Shown: positions 8,631 through 18,185 of the stretch, piece after piece
Layout of the letters: the number at the start of each line of letters is the position of its first letter
How positions within the stretch are numbered: position 1 is the first letter of the stretch
From: CALEMW01 sp964343835
GTDB lineage: Bacteria; Krumholzibacteriota; Krumholzibacteriia; LZORAL124-64-63
DNA: 64,000 bases
Direction: 5' to 3'
NCBI GenBank assembly: GCA_964343835.1
Contig: CAYFKR010000001.1
Coordinates: forward strand, 124,001-188,000
The notes under the pieces: generated by a model
The model's input: the letters and a program-made list of their open reading frames with translations, nothing else
Told to the model about the DNA's origin: nothing
The model's database searches: none
Position numbers and translations under genes: made by a program

Positions 8631-10062
8631 ACGCCGAGATCGCCTCGTCCCACGCCTCCGCCTCCGCGTACATCTCCGGCCAGAAGTCCCGGTCCCAGAG
8701 GCGGCGCAGGTCGTCCACGTCGCGCTGCTGCTGCTCCACCCAGGTGAAGTACTTGAAGTTGTGGAGCTGCTTGCGGTCCTGGTAGGACAGCTCGCGCATG
8801 TGGTCAGGGGTGCAGCCGTGGAGCCAGCGGGCCAGGTGGCGCTGGGCGGCGTCGCGGTCGTAGGCGCCGTGCTCCTCCGTCAGCTCCTGCAGACGGGAGC
8901 CGTAGAGCTCGAGGGAGTCGGTCAGGGGGAGATAGAGGACGTCGCGCTCGTCCATGTCGTACCAGTGGGCGGTCTTGATGGCCGAGACCAGGTTGCAGAT
9001 GCCGGAGATGCCGATCAGGTCCAGCTGCGACAGCAGGTCGTCGGTCACGCCCTGCTCGCGCAGCACCTCGTGCCCGACGGGCTCGTTGAACAGGCGCAGC
9101 AGGTCCATGGTCTGCTGGTCGTCCACGGCCACCACGGCGTCGGTGTTGCGCACGTTGTGGATCCAGGGCACGTGCTTGTCGCCGATGCCCTCGATGCGGT
9201 GGGCGCCGAAGCCGCAGCGCAGCAGGGTGGGGCACTGCAGGGCCTCGTTGGCGGCGATCAGGGCGCCGGGGAAGCGCTCCTTGAGGTAGTCGCCGGCGGC
9301 CAGGGTGCCGGCCGAGCCGGTGGCGGAGATCCAGGCGGCCAGGCGCTGGCCGGGCTGGGCGATGCGGTTGTGGATCTCTTCGACGATGGAGCCCGTCAGG
9401 TGGTAGTGCCACCGCGCGTTGCCCCACTCCTCGAACTGGTTGAAGATCACGCACTCGGGCCGGGTGCGGCGGATCTCCCAGCAGGCGTCGTAGATCTCCT
9501 TCACGTTCGATTCGCAGCCGGGGGTGGCGATGGTCTCGGTGGCGACCTCGGCCAGCCACTCGAACCGCTCGCGGCTCATCTCCTCGGGCAGGATGGCCAC
9601 GGAGTCGCAGCCCAGCAGGCGCGAGTCGAAGGCGCCGCCGCGGCAGTAGTTGCCGGTGCTGGGCCAGACGGCCTTCTGGGCCACGGGGTCGAAGGCGCCG
9701 GTCACCAGGCGGGGCACCAGGCAGCCGAAGGCCGCGCCCACCTTGTGAGCGCCGGTGGGGAACCACTTGCCCACCAGGCCCACGATCCGGGCGTCCACGC
9801 CGGTGATCTCGCGGGGGAATTCGATCCAGTTGCCCTCGTTGTACAGGCCGGTCTCCGGGTCGTTCTTCCAGGTGATGCGGAAAAGGTTCACGGGGTCGAT
9901 ATCCCAGAGCCCCACCTCCGCCAGGCGCTCCCGCACGCGGGCGGGGACCAGGTCGGGGTGCTTCATCTCCTGCAGGGTGGGAATCACGATGCCGCGTTCG
10001 CGGCAGCGCTCGGCCGCCTTGCGCAGCACATCGTGGTCGACGATCTCGAGGGTCCGTCTCAT
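8605..10062 (-). CDS. pyridoxal-phosphate-dependent enzyme, cysteine-synthase-like superfamily
   Basis: A 485-residue protein of fold type II. The PLP lysine is Lys107 in FPTGAHKVGAAF, followed by VWPSTGNYCRGGAF (the asparagine loop that clamps the substrate carboxylate) and ISATGSAGTLAAGDYL, a phosphate-binding glycine loop. It is longer than O-acetylserine sulfhydrylase (~310) and belongs to an uncharacterised branch. ATG 10062 is preferred over longer starts because GGCGGA lies upstream and the extra residues are not conserved-looking. A divergent gap separates it from aconitase. Confidence 0.82.
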   Translation of the reverse strand: MRRTLEIVDHDVLRKAAERCRERGIVIPTLQEMKHPDLVPARVRERLAEVGLWDIDPVNLFRITWKNDPETGLYNEGNWIEFPREITGVDARIVGLVGKWFPTGAHKVGAAFGCLVPRLVTGAFDPVAQKAVWPSTGNYCRGGAFDSRLLGCDSVAILPEEMSRERFEWLAEVATETIATPGCESNVKEIYDACWEIRRTRPECVIFNQFEEWGNARWHYHLTGSIVEEIHNRIAQPGQRLAAWISATGSAGTLAAGDYLKERFPGALIAANEALQCPTLLRCGFGAHRIEGIGDKHVPWIHNVRNTDAVVAVDDQQTMDLLRLFNEPVGHEVLREQGVTDDLLSQLDLIGISGICNLVSAIKTAHWYDMDERDVLYLPLTDSLELYGSRLQELTEEHGAYDRDAAQRHLARWLHGCTPDHMRELSYQDRKQLHNFKYFTWVEQQQRDVDDLRRLWDRDFWPEMYAEAEAWDEAISAFNEMAGTA

Positions 10063-10219
10063 GGAGTCCGCCTTTTCCGGCAACTCGGACTTTGTTCCGG
10101 GCTGCGCAACTGATAAATTGGGCTCAACGCATCGGTTCAACAATGAGAGACGGACCGGCCGCGGTCAACAGCGGCGGTGGACGTCTCCGTGCGCACGATA
10201 ACGGCGAGTGGAGGCTATC

Positions 10220-12487
10220 ATGGCGATCGAGACCACCCAGGAGATGGTGCAGGACGTCTACGCGCGGTCCCGCGAACGGCTGCAGGTGGTGCGCGCCCGG
10301 CTCGGGCGCCCCCTGACCCTGGCCGAGAAGGTGCTCTTCGGGCATCTCGACGACCCGGCGAACCAGACGTTCGAGCGCGGCGAGGCCACCCTGGCCCTGC
10401 GTCCCGACCGCGTGGCCATGCAGGACGCCACCGCCCAGATGGCCATCCTCCAGTTCATGCAGGCCGGCCGCGACGAGGCCGCCGTGCCCACCACCGTGCA
10501 CTGCGACCATCTGCTGCTGGCCCACAAGGGCGCCGAGCACGACAAGGCCCACGCCCTGGACGTGAACAAGGAGGTCTACGACTTCCTGAGCTCCGCGGCG
10601 GCCCGCTACAACATGGGCTTCTGGAAGCCGGGCAGCGGCATCATCCACCAGATCGTGCTGGAGAACTACGCCTTCCCCGGCGGCCTGATCATCGGCACCG
10701 ACAGCCACACGCCCAACGGCGGCGGGCTGGGCATGGTGGCCTGCGGCGTCGGCGGCGCGGACGCCGTGGACGTGATGGTGGGCATGCCCTGGGAGGTCAA
10801 GCACCCCAAGCTGATCGGCGTGAAGCTGACCGGCGCCCCGGACGGCTGGACCGCGCCCAAGGACGTCATCCTCAAGCTCTGCGGCATCCTGACCGTGAAG
10901 GGCGGCACCAACGCCATCGTCGAGTACTTCGGGCCCGGCACCAAGGCACTGAGTTGTACGGGCAAGGCCACCATCACCAACATGGGCGCCGAGCTGGGGG
11001 CCACCACCAGCATCTTCCCCTACGACGGCCTCATGGGCGACTACCTGCGCGCCACCGGCCGTACGGATCTGGCGACCCTGGCCGACGCCAACACCGACCT
11101 GCTGACGGCCGACCCCGAGGTGGCGGAGAACCCCGAGGAGTTCTACGACCGCATCATCGAGATCGACCTCTCGACCCTCGAGCCGCACCTGGTCGGGCCC
11201 CACTCGCCGGACATCGCCCACCCCGTGGGCTCCATGGCCGCCGACGTGGACGCCGAGGGCTACCCCGAGACCCTGACCGCCGCTCTCATCGGCAGCTGCA
11301 CCAACTCGTCCTACGAGGACATCTGCCGCGCCGCCGACGTCGCCCAGCAGGCGAAGGACAAGGGCCTGGAGGTAAGGACCACCCTGTGGATCTCCCCGGG
11401 GTCGGACCAGATCTACGAGACCATCAAGCGCGACGGCCAGCTCGCCCTGCTCGAGAGCGTGGGGGCCACGGTGCTGACCAACGCCTGCGGCCCCTGCATC
11501 GGCCAGTGGCAGCGCGACGACATCCAGGAGGGCACCCGCAACTCCATCGTGACGTCGTTCAACCGCAACTTCCGCAAGCGGGCCGACGGCAATCCCGAGA
11601 CCCACGCCTTCATCGGCAGTCCCGAGGTCGTGATGGCCTACGCCCTGTCCGGCACCCTGAAGTTCGACCCGCGCAACGACGCGCTGACGAACACCGCCGG
11701 CGAGCAGGTCACGCTGGATCCCCCGGCCCGGGCCGACGCCCTGCCGGCCGACGGCTTCGTGACCTCCGGCGACGGCTACCAGGGCCCGCCGGACGATGCC
11801 GCCGGCGTGGAGGTCATCGTGAGCCCCACCAGCGAGCGCCTGGCCCTGCTGGAGCCCTTCTCCGCCTGGCACGGCTCCGACTACGAGGACCTGCCCCTGC
11901 TCATCAAGGCCCTGGGCAAGTGCACCACCGACCACATCTCCATGGCCGGTCCCTGGTTGAAGTTCCGCGGGCACCTGGACAACATCAGCAACAACATGCT
12001 GATCGGCGCCGTGAACGCGTACACCGAGGCAGTCAACGCCGTGAAGAGCCAGCTCGACGGCACCACCGGCGAGGTACCGGCGGTGGCCCGGGCCTACAAG
12101 GCCGCCGGCCTGCGCTGGGTCGTGGTGGGAGACGAGAACTACGGCGAGGGATCGTCGCGTGAGCACGCGGCCATGGAGCCCCGGCACCTTGGCTGCGCCG
12201 CGGTGATCGTGCGCAGCTTCGCCCGCATCCACGAGACGAACCTGAAGAAGCAGGGCATCCTGCCCCTGACCTTCGCCGACCCCGCCGACTACGACCGGGT
12301 GGCGGAGGACGACCGCTTCAGCATCCGCGGCCTCGCGGACCTGGCCCCGGGCAAGCCCCTGACGGTGGAGCTGAAGAAGGCGGACGGCGCGACGGAGTCG
12401 TTCACCGTGAACCACACCATGACGGCGGAGCAGATCGACTGGTTCCGCCACGGTTCGGCCCTGAACAAGATCAAGGCCGGCGCCTGA
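10220..12487 (+). CDS. acn: aconitate hydratase (mitochondrial-like aconitase)
   Basis: A 755-residue TCA-cycle enzyme interconverting citrate and isocitrate. The [4Fe-4S] ligands are visible: Cys360 in GSCTNSSYED, Cys423 and Cys426 in NACGPCIGQW. The substrate-binding SREHAAMEPRHLG is near the end. DSHTPNGGGLGM and the C-terminal swivel domain are in place. The length and order fit the mitochondrial-type family rather than AcnA (~890) or AcnB. GGAGG at 10210-10214 with a 5-nt gap sets ATG 10220 as the start, not the GTG at 10208. Confidence 0.95.
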   Translation: MAIETTQEMVQDVYARSRERLQVVRARLGRPLTLAEKVLFGHLDDPANQTFERGEATLALRPDRVAMQDATAQMAILQFMQAGRDEAAVPTTVHCDHLLLAHKGAEHDKAHALDVNKEVYDFLSSAAARYNMGFWKPGSGIIHQIVLENYAFPGGLIIGTDSHTPNGGGLGMVACGVGGADAVDVMVGMPWEVKHPKLIGVKLTGAPDGWTAPKDVILKLCGILTVKGGTNAIVEYFGPGTKALSCTGKATITNMGAELGATTSIFPYDGLMGDYLRATGRTDLATLADANTDLLTADPEVAENPEEFYDRIIEIDLSTLEPHLVGPHSPDIAHPVGSMAADVDAEGYPETLTAALIGSCTNSSYEDICRAADVAQQAKDKGLEVRTTLWISPGSDQIYETIKRDGQLALLESVGATVLTNACGPCIGQWQRDDIQEGTRNSIVTSFNRNFRKRADGNPETHAFIGSPEVVMAYALSGTLKFDPRNDALTNTAGEQVTLDPPARADALPADGFVTSGDGYQGPPDDAAGVEVIVSPTSERLALLEPFSAWHGSDYEDLPLLIKALGKCTTDHISMAGPWLKFRGHLDNISNNMLIGAVNAYTEAVNAVKSQLDGTTGEVPAVARAYKAAGLRWVVVGDENYGEGSSREHAAMEPRHLGCAAVIVRSFARIHETNLKKQGILPLTFADPADYDRVAEDDRFSIRGLADLAPGKPLTVELKKADGATESFTVNHTMTAEQIDWFRHGSALNKIKAGA

Positions 12488-12513
12488 TCCTGCGCGGATC
12501 CGCCGGTCCAGGA

Positions 12514-12557
12514 CGCGATAAGGCCCGCCGACCTTCCGGTCGGCGGGCCTTGTCGCG
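12514..12557 (+). terminator. intrinsic-type terminator after aconitase
   Basis: AAGGCCCGCCGACC and GGTCGGCGGGCCTT form a perfect 14-bp stem around TTCC, extended by CGCGA/TCGCG. No long T-run follows beyond the TT in the stem. Confidence 0.75.
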
Positions 12558-12759
12558 CCTCCATGCGCGTCCCTGAAAGGGTGTGGCTCCGTCCCTGCTG
12601 CACCAAAGCGATCTCACTGATCGTGCAAATATGATCGGCCGCCGTCGCGAAACCTTGAGCGTTTTCTTCCCCTCTTTCCTGAGGCTCAAGCCCGGCCGCC
12701 CCGGGACGATCATGACCGGAACCCTGGACACGGACTCCCGGACCGGAGATGATCCCCGC

Positions 12760-13299
12760 ATGGCGCGTCGATTCCTGCCGCTCCTCCTCGCCGTGACCGT
12801 CGGCTGCGCCGGCGGCGCCGCCGATGTCGTCCCCGTTGACGACGCGGGTGCGGATGCGTCCATCGTCCCCGACTGCATCCCCCGCCCTGCCGGCTGGCTC
12901 GAACACTCCCTGGAGGACTGGTCCCCGGACGAGGCCGAGAGCTGCTTGGTGCTGGCCGGCGCCCTGTCCGACGAGAGCGGCAGCTGGCTGTGGGTCCACG
13001 TGGACCTGGCCGAGGGCGCCGTGGTGCGGGTGGACGGCCCCGGCTGCCTGGAAGCGACCCTCCGCGACGGCGACCGCACCTGGACCGTCCGGGACCTGGG
13101 CCTCCACGTGCCCCTCCACCGCGACGGCAACGCCTACCTCAACTCCCAGGGCGGCCCCATCACCATCCGCGCCCATCACGGCCTGGCCGCCGACCGGCGC
13201 GGTGTGCGCTTCCTGGCCCGCCTGCCCCGCGTGGACGCGGACCGGGTGGAGGTCGTCGGCCTGACGCCCGTCGCCGGTTCGTGGTGCTTGCGCCCTTGA
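12760..13299 (+). CDS. hypothetical lipoprotein
   Basis: A 179-residue protein with a lipoprotein signal: MARRFLPLLLAVTVGC, cleavage before the Cys of VTVGC. The mature part is acidic with a strand-rich segment (WLWVHVDLAEGAVVRV) reminiscent of a pre-peptidase C-terminal-like beta sandwich, but this is not firm. Function unknown. It stands alone after the aconitase terminator. GGAG lies ~13 nt before the ATG, longer than usual, so the start is only likely. Confidence 0.6.
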   Translation: MARRFLPLLLAVTVGCAGGAADVVPVDDAGADASIVPDCIPRPAGWLEHSLEDWSPDEAESCLVLAGALSDESGSWLWVHVDLAEGAVVRVDGPGCLEATLRDGDRTWTVRDLGLHVPLHRDGNAYLNSQGGPITIRAHHGLAADRRGVRFLARLPRVDADRVEVVGLTPVAGSWCLRP

Positions 13300-13360
13300 A
13301 CCTCCGGCCGGCGCGGCTCATGATCACCGCTCCCGCCGCGCCCCTGTCCCCGGAGGACCC

Positions 13361-15046
13361 ATGGCCCGAAAGAAACCGACCCCGACCCGCGCACCGGTGA
13401 CCGGCGCCCGCCTGTGGACGCTGCGCATCGCCACGGCCCTGCTGGCGCCGTTGGTCGTGCTCGCGCTGTTGGAAGGCGGGTTGCGCCTGGGCGGCTACGG
13501 CTACGATCCCGGCTTCGCCCTGGAGGTGCCCGACCGCGGCACCCTGGGCACCAACCTGCGCTTCGGCTGGCGGTTCTTCCCCCGGGCCACGGCCCGCGTG
13601 CCCCTGCTCTTCGAGTTCGCGGAGGAGAAGCCGGCCGACACGGTCCGCGTGTTCGTGCTGGGCGCCTCGGCGGCCCAGGGCTACCCCACCGGTTCGTTCA
13701 GCTTCGCCCGCATCCTCGAGGTCATGCTCGAGCGCGCCTGGCCGGCCGCCGACTTCGAGGTGATCAACACCTCCATCGCCGCCACCAACTCCCACGTGGT
13801 GCTACCCATCGCCCGTGAGGTGGTGGAGTACGACCCGGACCTGCTGATCGTCTACCTGGGCAACAACGAGGTCATCGGCCCCTACGGCATCGGGTCGGGT
13901 CGGAGCGACGGGGGAGGGATCGACCTGATCCGCACCGGCATCGCCCTGCGCGAGTGGCGCGTGGGGCAGGCCGTGGACGCCATCGCCGGCTCGCCCCATG
14001 CGGCCGACGGCGACGCGGAGTCGTGGCGCGGCATGGAGCAGTACGCGCAGCGGCACGTGCCCCTGGGCGACGAGCGTCTGGCCCGCGTGTACGCCGGGTT
14101 CGAGCGCAACCTGGAGGACATCTGCGCCGCGGCGGAGGCTGCGGGCGTGCCGGTGCTGCTGAGCACCTTGGCGGTGAACGACTGGGACTGCGCGCCCTTC
14201 GCCTCGGCCCGGAACGATGATCTGTCCGCTGAGGATCGCGAGGCATGGGACCGCGCCTTCCGAGCCGGATCTCGCGCCCAGGATCACGGCGATCACGGTG
14301 CCGCAGCCGGATCCTTCGACGAGGCGCTCGCCCTGGACGACGGCCACGCCGAACTCCGCTACCGCCTGGGCCGCTCCCTGCTGGCGGTCGGCGACACCGC
14401 GGCAGCGGCCGTCGAGGTGCGCGCCGCCCGCGAGCTGGACGTGCTGCGCTTCCGCGCCGACGACGGCATCACGGCCGTCACCCGGTCGGTGGCGGGGCGG
14501 ATGGAGAACACGGATCTGGTCGACGTCCGGTCCGTCTTCGAGTCGCTTCCTCCGGAGTTCCAGCTGCCCCGGCGCGACCGCCTGTTCTACGAGCACGTCC
14601 ACCTGACCCTGGCCGGCAATCATCGCATCGCGGCGGAGCTCTTCGGTCCCGTGTCGGCGCACCTGCCCGAGCGCCTGAAGACCGGAGGCACCTCCGTGCC
14701 CGCCGCCCTCGACGACTGCGCCGCCGACCTGGTCCACACCGTCTGGGACGAGTACCGCTCCATCCAGACCATCGGTGTGCTGCTGGGGCAGGCCCCGTTC
14801 CCGGGACGCTACGACCACGACGAGCTCCTGCGCGACTGGGCCGCCGAACTGGACGTGATCCGCGCGGACGTCACGCGGGAGGCGTTGGAGGGCATCATCC
14901 GCGCCAAGGCCGAGGCCGTGGAGGCGAGGCCGGACGATCTGCTGCTGCGGGTGGACTACATCGACCTGCTCAAGGAGATCGGCCGACGCGACGAGGCCCG
15001 GCGGCACTGGGCGGAGATCGCGAGGCGGCAGCCGCCGCCTGACTAG
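13361..15046 (+). CDS. SGNH/GDSL hydrolase with TPR-like segment
   Basis: A 561-residue protein anchored by one N-terminal membrane helix (~20-40). The SGNH fold shows block I VFVLGASAAQGYP (Ser103 the likely nucleophile), block III VYLGNNEVIGPYG, and a C-terminal EHVHLTLAGN supplying the His. Between blocks III and V lies a TPR-like stretch (DHGAAAGSFDEALALD). Such proteins are esterases or acyltransferases on envelope glycans; the substrate is unknown. Its TAG stop shares CTAG with the stop of the convergent arfB gene. Confidence 0.78.
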   Translation: MARKKPTPTRAPVTGARLWTLRIATALLAPLVVLALLEGGLRLGGYGYDPGFALEVPDRGTLGTNLRFGWRFFPRATARVPLLFEFAEEKPADTVRVFVLGASAAQGYPTGSFSFARILEVMLERAWPAADFEVINTSIAATNSHVVLPIAREVVEYDPDLLIVYLGNNEVIGPYGIGSGRSDGGGIDLIRTGIALREWRVGQAVDAIAGSPHAADGDAESWRGMEQYAQRHVPLGDERLARVYAGFERNLEDICAAAEAAGVPVLLSTLAVNDWDCAPFASARNDDLSAEDREAWDRAFRAGSRAQDHGDHGAAAGSFDEALALDDGHAELRYRLGRSLLAVGDTAAAAVEVRAARELDVLRFRADDGITAVTRSVAGRMENTDLVDVRSVFESLPPEFQLPRRDRLFYEHVHLTLAGNHRIAAELFGPVSAHLPERLKTGGTSVPAALDDCAADLVHTVWDEYRSIQTIGVLLGQAPFPGRYDHDELLRDWAAELDVIRADVTREALEGIIRAKAEAVEARPDDLLLRVDYIDLLKEIGRRDEARRHWAEIARRQPPPD

Positions 15047-15468
15047 TCGTCCATGGAAGGCTTGGAGGCGCGGCGCCGCTTGACGGCGCCGCGCTTCTTC
15101 TTGTCGTCCACGCGACGGCGGCGCGAGGCGGCGGTGGGCCTGGTGGGGCGGCGCTTGCGGGGGCGGACGGCGGCCTTGCGGATGAGCTCCAGGAGGCGTT
15201 CCACGGCGTCGTTGCGGTTGCGGTCCTGGGTGCGGTGGCGGCGGGCGTCGATCACGATCACGCCGTCGTCGGTGGCGCGGCTGCCGGCGAGGCGCAGCAG
15301 ACGCTCCTTCACGTCGCCGGGCAGGGAGGGGGAGCCCGCGGCGTCGAAGCGGAGCTGGACGGCGGTGGCCACCTTGTTGACGTTCTGGCCGCCGGGCCCG
15401 GACGCGCGTACGAACTCGAAGGAGAGCTCGGAGTCGTCGAGGACGATGGCATCGGTCACGCGGATCAT
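15043..15468 (-). CDS. arfB: alternative ribosome-rescue factor / peptidyl-tRNA hydrolase ArfB
   Basis: A 141-residue protein. It carries the release-factor catalytic GGQ motif in RASGPGGQNVNKVATAVQLR, which hydrolyses peptidyl-tRNA on stalled ribosomes, and a lysine/arginine-rich C-terminal tail (RRRRVDDKKKRGAVKRRR) that occupies the empty mRNA channel in the E. coli homologue. The length matches YaeJ/ArfB. ATG 15468 sits directly before the conserved first strand; upstream in-frame codons lie in the intergenic region. Confidence 0.93.
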   Translation of the reverse strand: MIRVTDAIVLDDSELSFEFVRASGPGGQNVNKVATAVQLRFDAAGSPSLPGDVKERLLRLAGSRATDDGVIVIDARRHRTQDRNRNDAVERLLELIRKAAVRPRKRRPTRPTAASRRRRVDDKKKRGAVKRRRASKPSMDD

Positions 15469-15487
15469 GGGCGGCTCCCGGAAACGA

Positions 15488-15519
15488 GGACGCGGCCGGA
15501 ATGAGTCCCGACCGCGTCC
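15488..15519 (-). terminator. weak hairpin downstream of rubrerythrin
   Basis: GGACGCGG and CCGCGTCC form an 8-bp stem with a 16-nt loop, placed between the rubrerythrin stop and the arfB start. There is no T-run; it is only a possible terminator. Confidence 0.35.
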
Positions 15520-15545
15520 AGTGTAGCGCGGAGCGCCGTCGCGGG

Positions 15546-16055
15546 CTATGCCGAGAAGGCCACGTACTTCTCCGGCGGCACGTTGCAGATCGGGCACCGC
15601 TCCTCGGGCATGCCGAAGTGGGTGTGGCCGCACACGGGGCAGACGTAGACCTGGGTCACGTCGATGTCGTTGCCAGCCTTCACGGCCTCGAGGGCGTCGC
15701 GGTACATGTCCTCGTGGATCTTCTCGGCTTCCAGGGCGAAGTGGATGCTCCGGCCCGCGCCCTTCTCCTGCTGCAGCTCGGCCACGACCTGGTAGGCCGG
15801 GTACATCTCCTCCACCTCGAAGTTCTCGCCGCCCATGGCGGCCTCGAGGTTGGCGGCGGTGTCGCCCACGCCGGACAGCTCCTTGAGGTGGTTGTGGGCG
15901 TGGACCTGCTCGGCGTAGCTGATGGCGCGGAAAAGGAGGGCCACCTTCGCGTACCCCTCCTTCTCCGCCTTGTCGGCAAAGGCCAGGTACTTCATGTGGG
16001 CCTGGCTCTCGCCGGCGAACGCATCCTTCAGGTTGGTCTCGGTCATGGCGCGCAT
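15546..16055 (-). CDS. rubrerythrin
   Basis: A 169-residue non-haem diiron protein for peroxide detoxification in anaerobes and microaerophiles. The ferritin-like four-helix part carries the ExxH-type ligands (AFAGESQAHMKYL, ISYAEQVHAHNHL, ALEAEKIHEDMY). The C-terminal rubredoxin-like domain has VCPVCGHTHFG and CPICNVP for one iron. AGGAG upstream of ATG 16055 selects that start over a longer one. Confidence 0.95.
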   Translation of the reverse strand: MRAMTETNLKDAFAGESQAHMKYLAFADKAEKEGYAKVALLFRAISYAEQVHAHNHLKELSGVGDTAANLEAAMGGENFEVEEMYPAYQVVAELQQEKGAGRSIHFALEAEKIHEDMYRDALEAVKAGNDIDVTQVYVCPVCGHTHFGMPEERCPICNVPPEKYVAFSA

Positions 16056-16149
16056 GGGAGCTCCTTTCGCCACCTCGTCGGCGTCAGTAGGTACCCGGCC
16101 AACATGCAACATGGAGGCCGGGTGTTCAACGAACTGAATCGGTCGGGAT

Positions 16150-17382
16150 TCAGGGGCGGGCGACGGCGACCAGCTCGTCGACGGTCACGTCGTTCCAGTC
16201 TCCGAACGTGTGGGGTTCCCGGGTCGCGATGTCCTCCGGCACGGCCTCCACGAGCCTGTTCCAGGCCTCGTCGTTCAGCCCGTCGATGAAGCCGGCGAAG
16301 GCCGCCGCCTCGTCCCGCGGCGGCAGGTAGGCCCGGGACATTTCCGCCATCTTGCGCAGCATGGGCAGGTAGGGCTGCAGGTCGGTGGTGGTGCTGGCGG
16401 CCTCGCTGTCGATCCACGCCACCGGCACCTTGGTGATGGCGCCCGCCCGGCGCAGTTCGGTCTTGAGCAGCAGCTCGATGTCGAAGGCGAACTGCTTCTC
16501 CAGCATCTCGCCCGCCACCGTCCGCACCGTGTCGGCGGTGAAGGCCTTGAAGCCGCACTGGGTGTCCACCAGGGCGCCCAGCTCGGGGAAGAGGCGCTTC
16601 CACAGGTAGATGAAGAGCTTGCCACGGGTGTTGCGGGTGCCCGTCTTGACGACCACGGAGGTGGGCTCGCGGCGCGAACCGATGGCGGCATCGGCGCCGT
16701 CGACCAGCAGCGGGGCCATGAGCAGGCCGCACTGGCCGAGGTGGGTGGAGAGGTCGGCGTCGGTGAACAGCACCACGTGGTTCGGTCGCTGCTCGGCCGC
16801 GGCCTCCCACATGCCCAGCACCACGGAGCCGCCCTTGCGGCTCTCGTCGGGGGAAGCGAGGGGGCGGGTGACGGGTTCGTCGGCGGCGATGGCGTCGGCC
16901 AGACGGCGCACGCGAACGCGGTCGCCCAGGCCGTCGGCCGCGATGATCGACTCGGCGATGCCGCCGCTGTCGCTGGGGCAGCCGTCGTCCACCACGGTCA
17001 TGTCCCAGGTGTGGGGCGTGCCGTCGAAGAGGCGGTCGAGCTGGCGGACCTTGCGGCGCAGGAAGTCCTCGCCGTGGGGGTGCTCGTCGCGGGTCAGGAT
17101 GCGGGTGTGCTCGTTGAAGACGGCGAAGATCACCGAGAGGTGAGCCGGTTCGGGGAGGGCCTGCACGGCGGCCCGGGAGCGGGCCAGCTTCACGGCCAGG
17201 TGGGCGGTCAGGGGGACGGCGTCGGTGTCGGCGCACCACTCGGATTCGAGGGCGTCGAGCGCGCCGGGGGCCAGGGCGGCCAACTCGATTGCCAGGTCCA
17301 TGGCCCGCTCTTCCTGGGCCGGGTCGCAGAGGTCCAGGCCGGCGGGCAGGTCGGCGATCAGGGCGTCGATGTTCGTGTTCAC
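16150..17382 (-). CDS. family 2 glycosyltransferase
   Basis: A 410-residue cytosolic protein. After ~85 helical residues comes a GT-A core: LSVIFAVFNEHTRIL, MTVVDDGCPSDSG, and VVLFTDADLSTH, with the DAD metal/nucleotide-sugar motif. It has no membrane helices, and the acceptor is unknown; a dolichol-phosphate-type transferase is one possibility from DTQCGFKAF later in the chain. The GTG start overlaps the stop of the SpoU methyltransferase gene upstream (GTGA), so the two are translationally coupled. Confidence 0.82.
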   Translation of the reverse strand: MNTNIDALIADLPAGLDLCDPAQEERAMDLAIELAALAPGALDALESEWCADTDAVPLTAHLAVKLARSRAAVQALPEPAHLSVIFAVFNEHTRILTRDEHPHGEDFLRRKVRQLDRLFDGTPHTWDMTVVDDGCPSDSGGIAESIIAADGLGDRVRVRRLADAIAADEPVTRPLASPDESRKGGSVVLGMWEAAAEQRPNHVVLFTDADLSTHLGQCGLLMAPLLVDGADAAIGSRREPTSVVVKTGTRNTRGKLFIYLWKRLFPELGALVDTQCGFKAFTADTVRTVAGEMLEKQFAFDIELLLKTELRRAGAITKVPVAWIDSEAASTTTDLQPYLPMLRKMAEMSRAYLPPRDEAAAFAGFIDGLNDEAWNRLVEAVPEDIATREPHTFGDWNDVTVDELVAVARP

Positions 17383-18185
17383 GACGACAGGCTCCTCTGG
17401 CGCACGGCCTCGTAGGCCATCACGGCCGCCGCTACGCTCACGTTGAGGGAATCGGCCGACCCCAGCATGGGGATGCGGCAGCGGGCGTCGGCGGCGGCCA
17501 GGAGTTCGGGACCCAGGCCCGTGTCCTCGGCGCCCAGCAGCACAGCCGTGGGGCCGCCGAGGTCGGTGTCGGTGTGCAGGGTTTCGGTGTCGGGGGTGGT
17601 CGCGACCATCGTCACGCCCCCGGAGCGGAGCCGCTCGACGATGGCGTCGCGTTCCGCGGCGACCGTCGGCACCGTGAATACGGCCCCGGTGGACGCCCGC
17701 AGGCAGTTGGGATTCCAGGGGTCGGCGCCCACGCCGCACGCCAGCACCGCGTCCACGCCCGCGCCGCTGGCGGTGCGCACCACGGCGCCCAGGTTGCCGG
17801 GCTTCTCCACGTTCTCGAGCACGAGGACGAGGGGGACGTCGGGCAGGTCGAGGTCGTCCAGGTCGCGGGCCGGGATGGCGGCCGTGGCCACGATCCCCTC
17901 GGGATTCTGCCGGTAGGCCGCCTTCTCCATCACGGGACGCGTGGTCTCCGCCACCTCGATCCCTTCTTCCTCCAGCCGCGCCATCACCCTGCGTGCCGCA
18001 TCGTGCCGTTCCAGAAGCTCCGGGCACGCGAAGACCTCTTCCACCCGCACACCCGCGGCCAGGGCCCGCTCCACCAGGCGCAGCTCGTCCAGGACCATCA
18101 GGCCGGACCGCTCGCGGTGCTTGCGCTCGCGAAGCTTCACCAGGGCCTTGATGCGGGGGTTCTGCAGGCTCGTGACGGGATCCAT
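17379..18185 (-). CDS. TrmH/SpoU-family RNA 2'-O-methyltransferase
   Basis: A 268-residue SPOUT methyltransferase. The N-terminal substrate-binding region begins SLQNPRIKALVKLRERKHR. The knotted domain has the three motifs: VLENVEKPGNLGAVVRTA, AVLLGAEDTGLG, and IPMLGSADSLNVSVAAAV, which form the SAM pocket and dimer interface. The target is probably rRNA or tRNA ribose. Its ATG shares one base with the upstream thioesterase stop (TGATG). Confidence 0.92.
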   Translation of the reverse strand: MDPVTSLQNPRIKALVKLRERKHRERSGLMVLDELRLVERALAAGVRVEEVFACPELLERHDAARRVMARLEEEGIEVAETTRPVMEKAAYRQNPEGIVATAAIPARDLDDLDLPDVPLVLVLENVEKPGNLGAVVRTASGAGVDAVLACGVGADPWNPNCLRASTGAVFTVPTVAAERDAIVERLRSGGVTMVATTPDTETLHTDTDLGGPTAVLLGAEDTGLGPELLAAADARCRIPMLGSADSLNVSVAAAVMAYEAVRQRSLSS

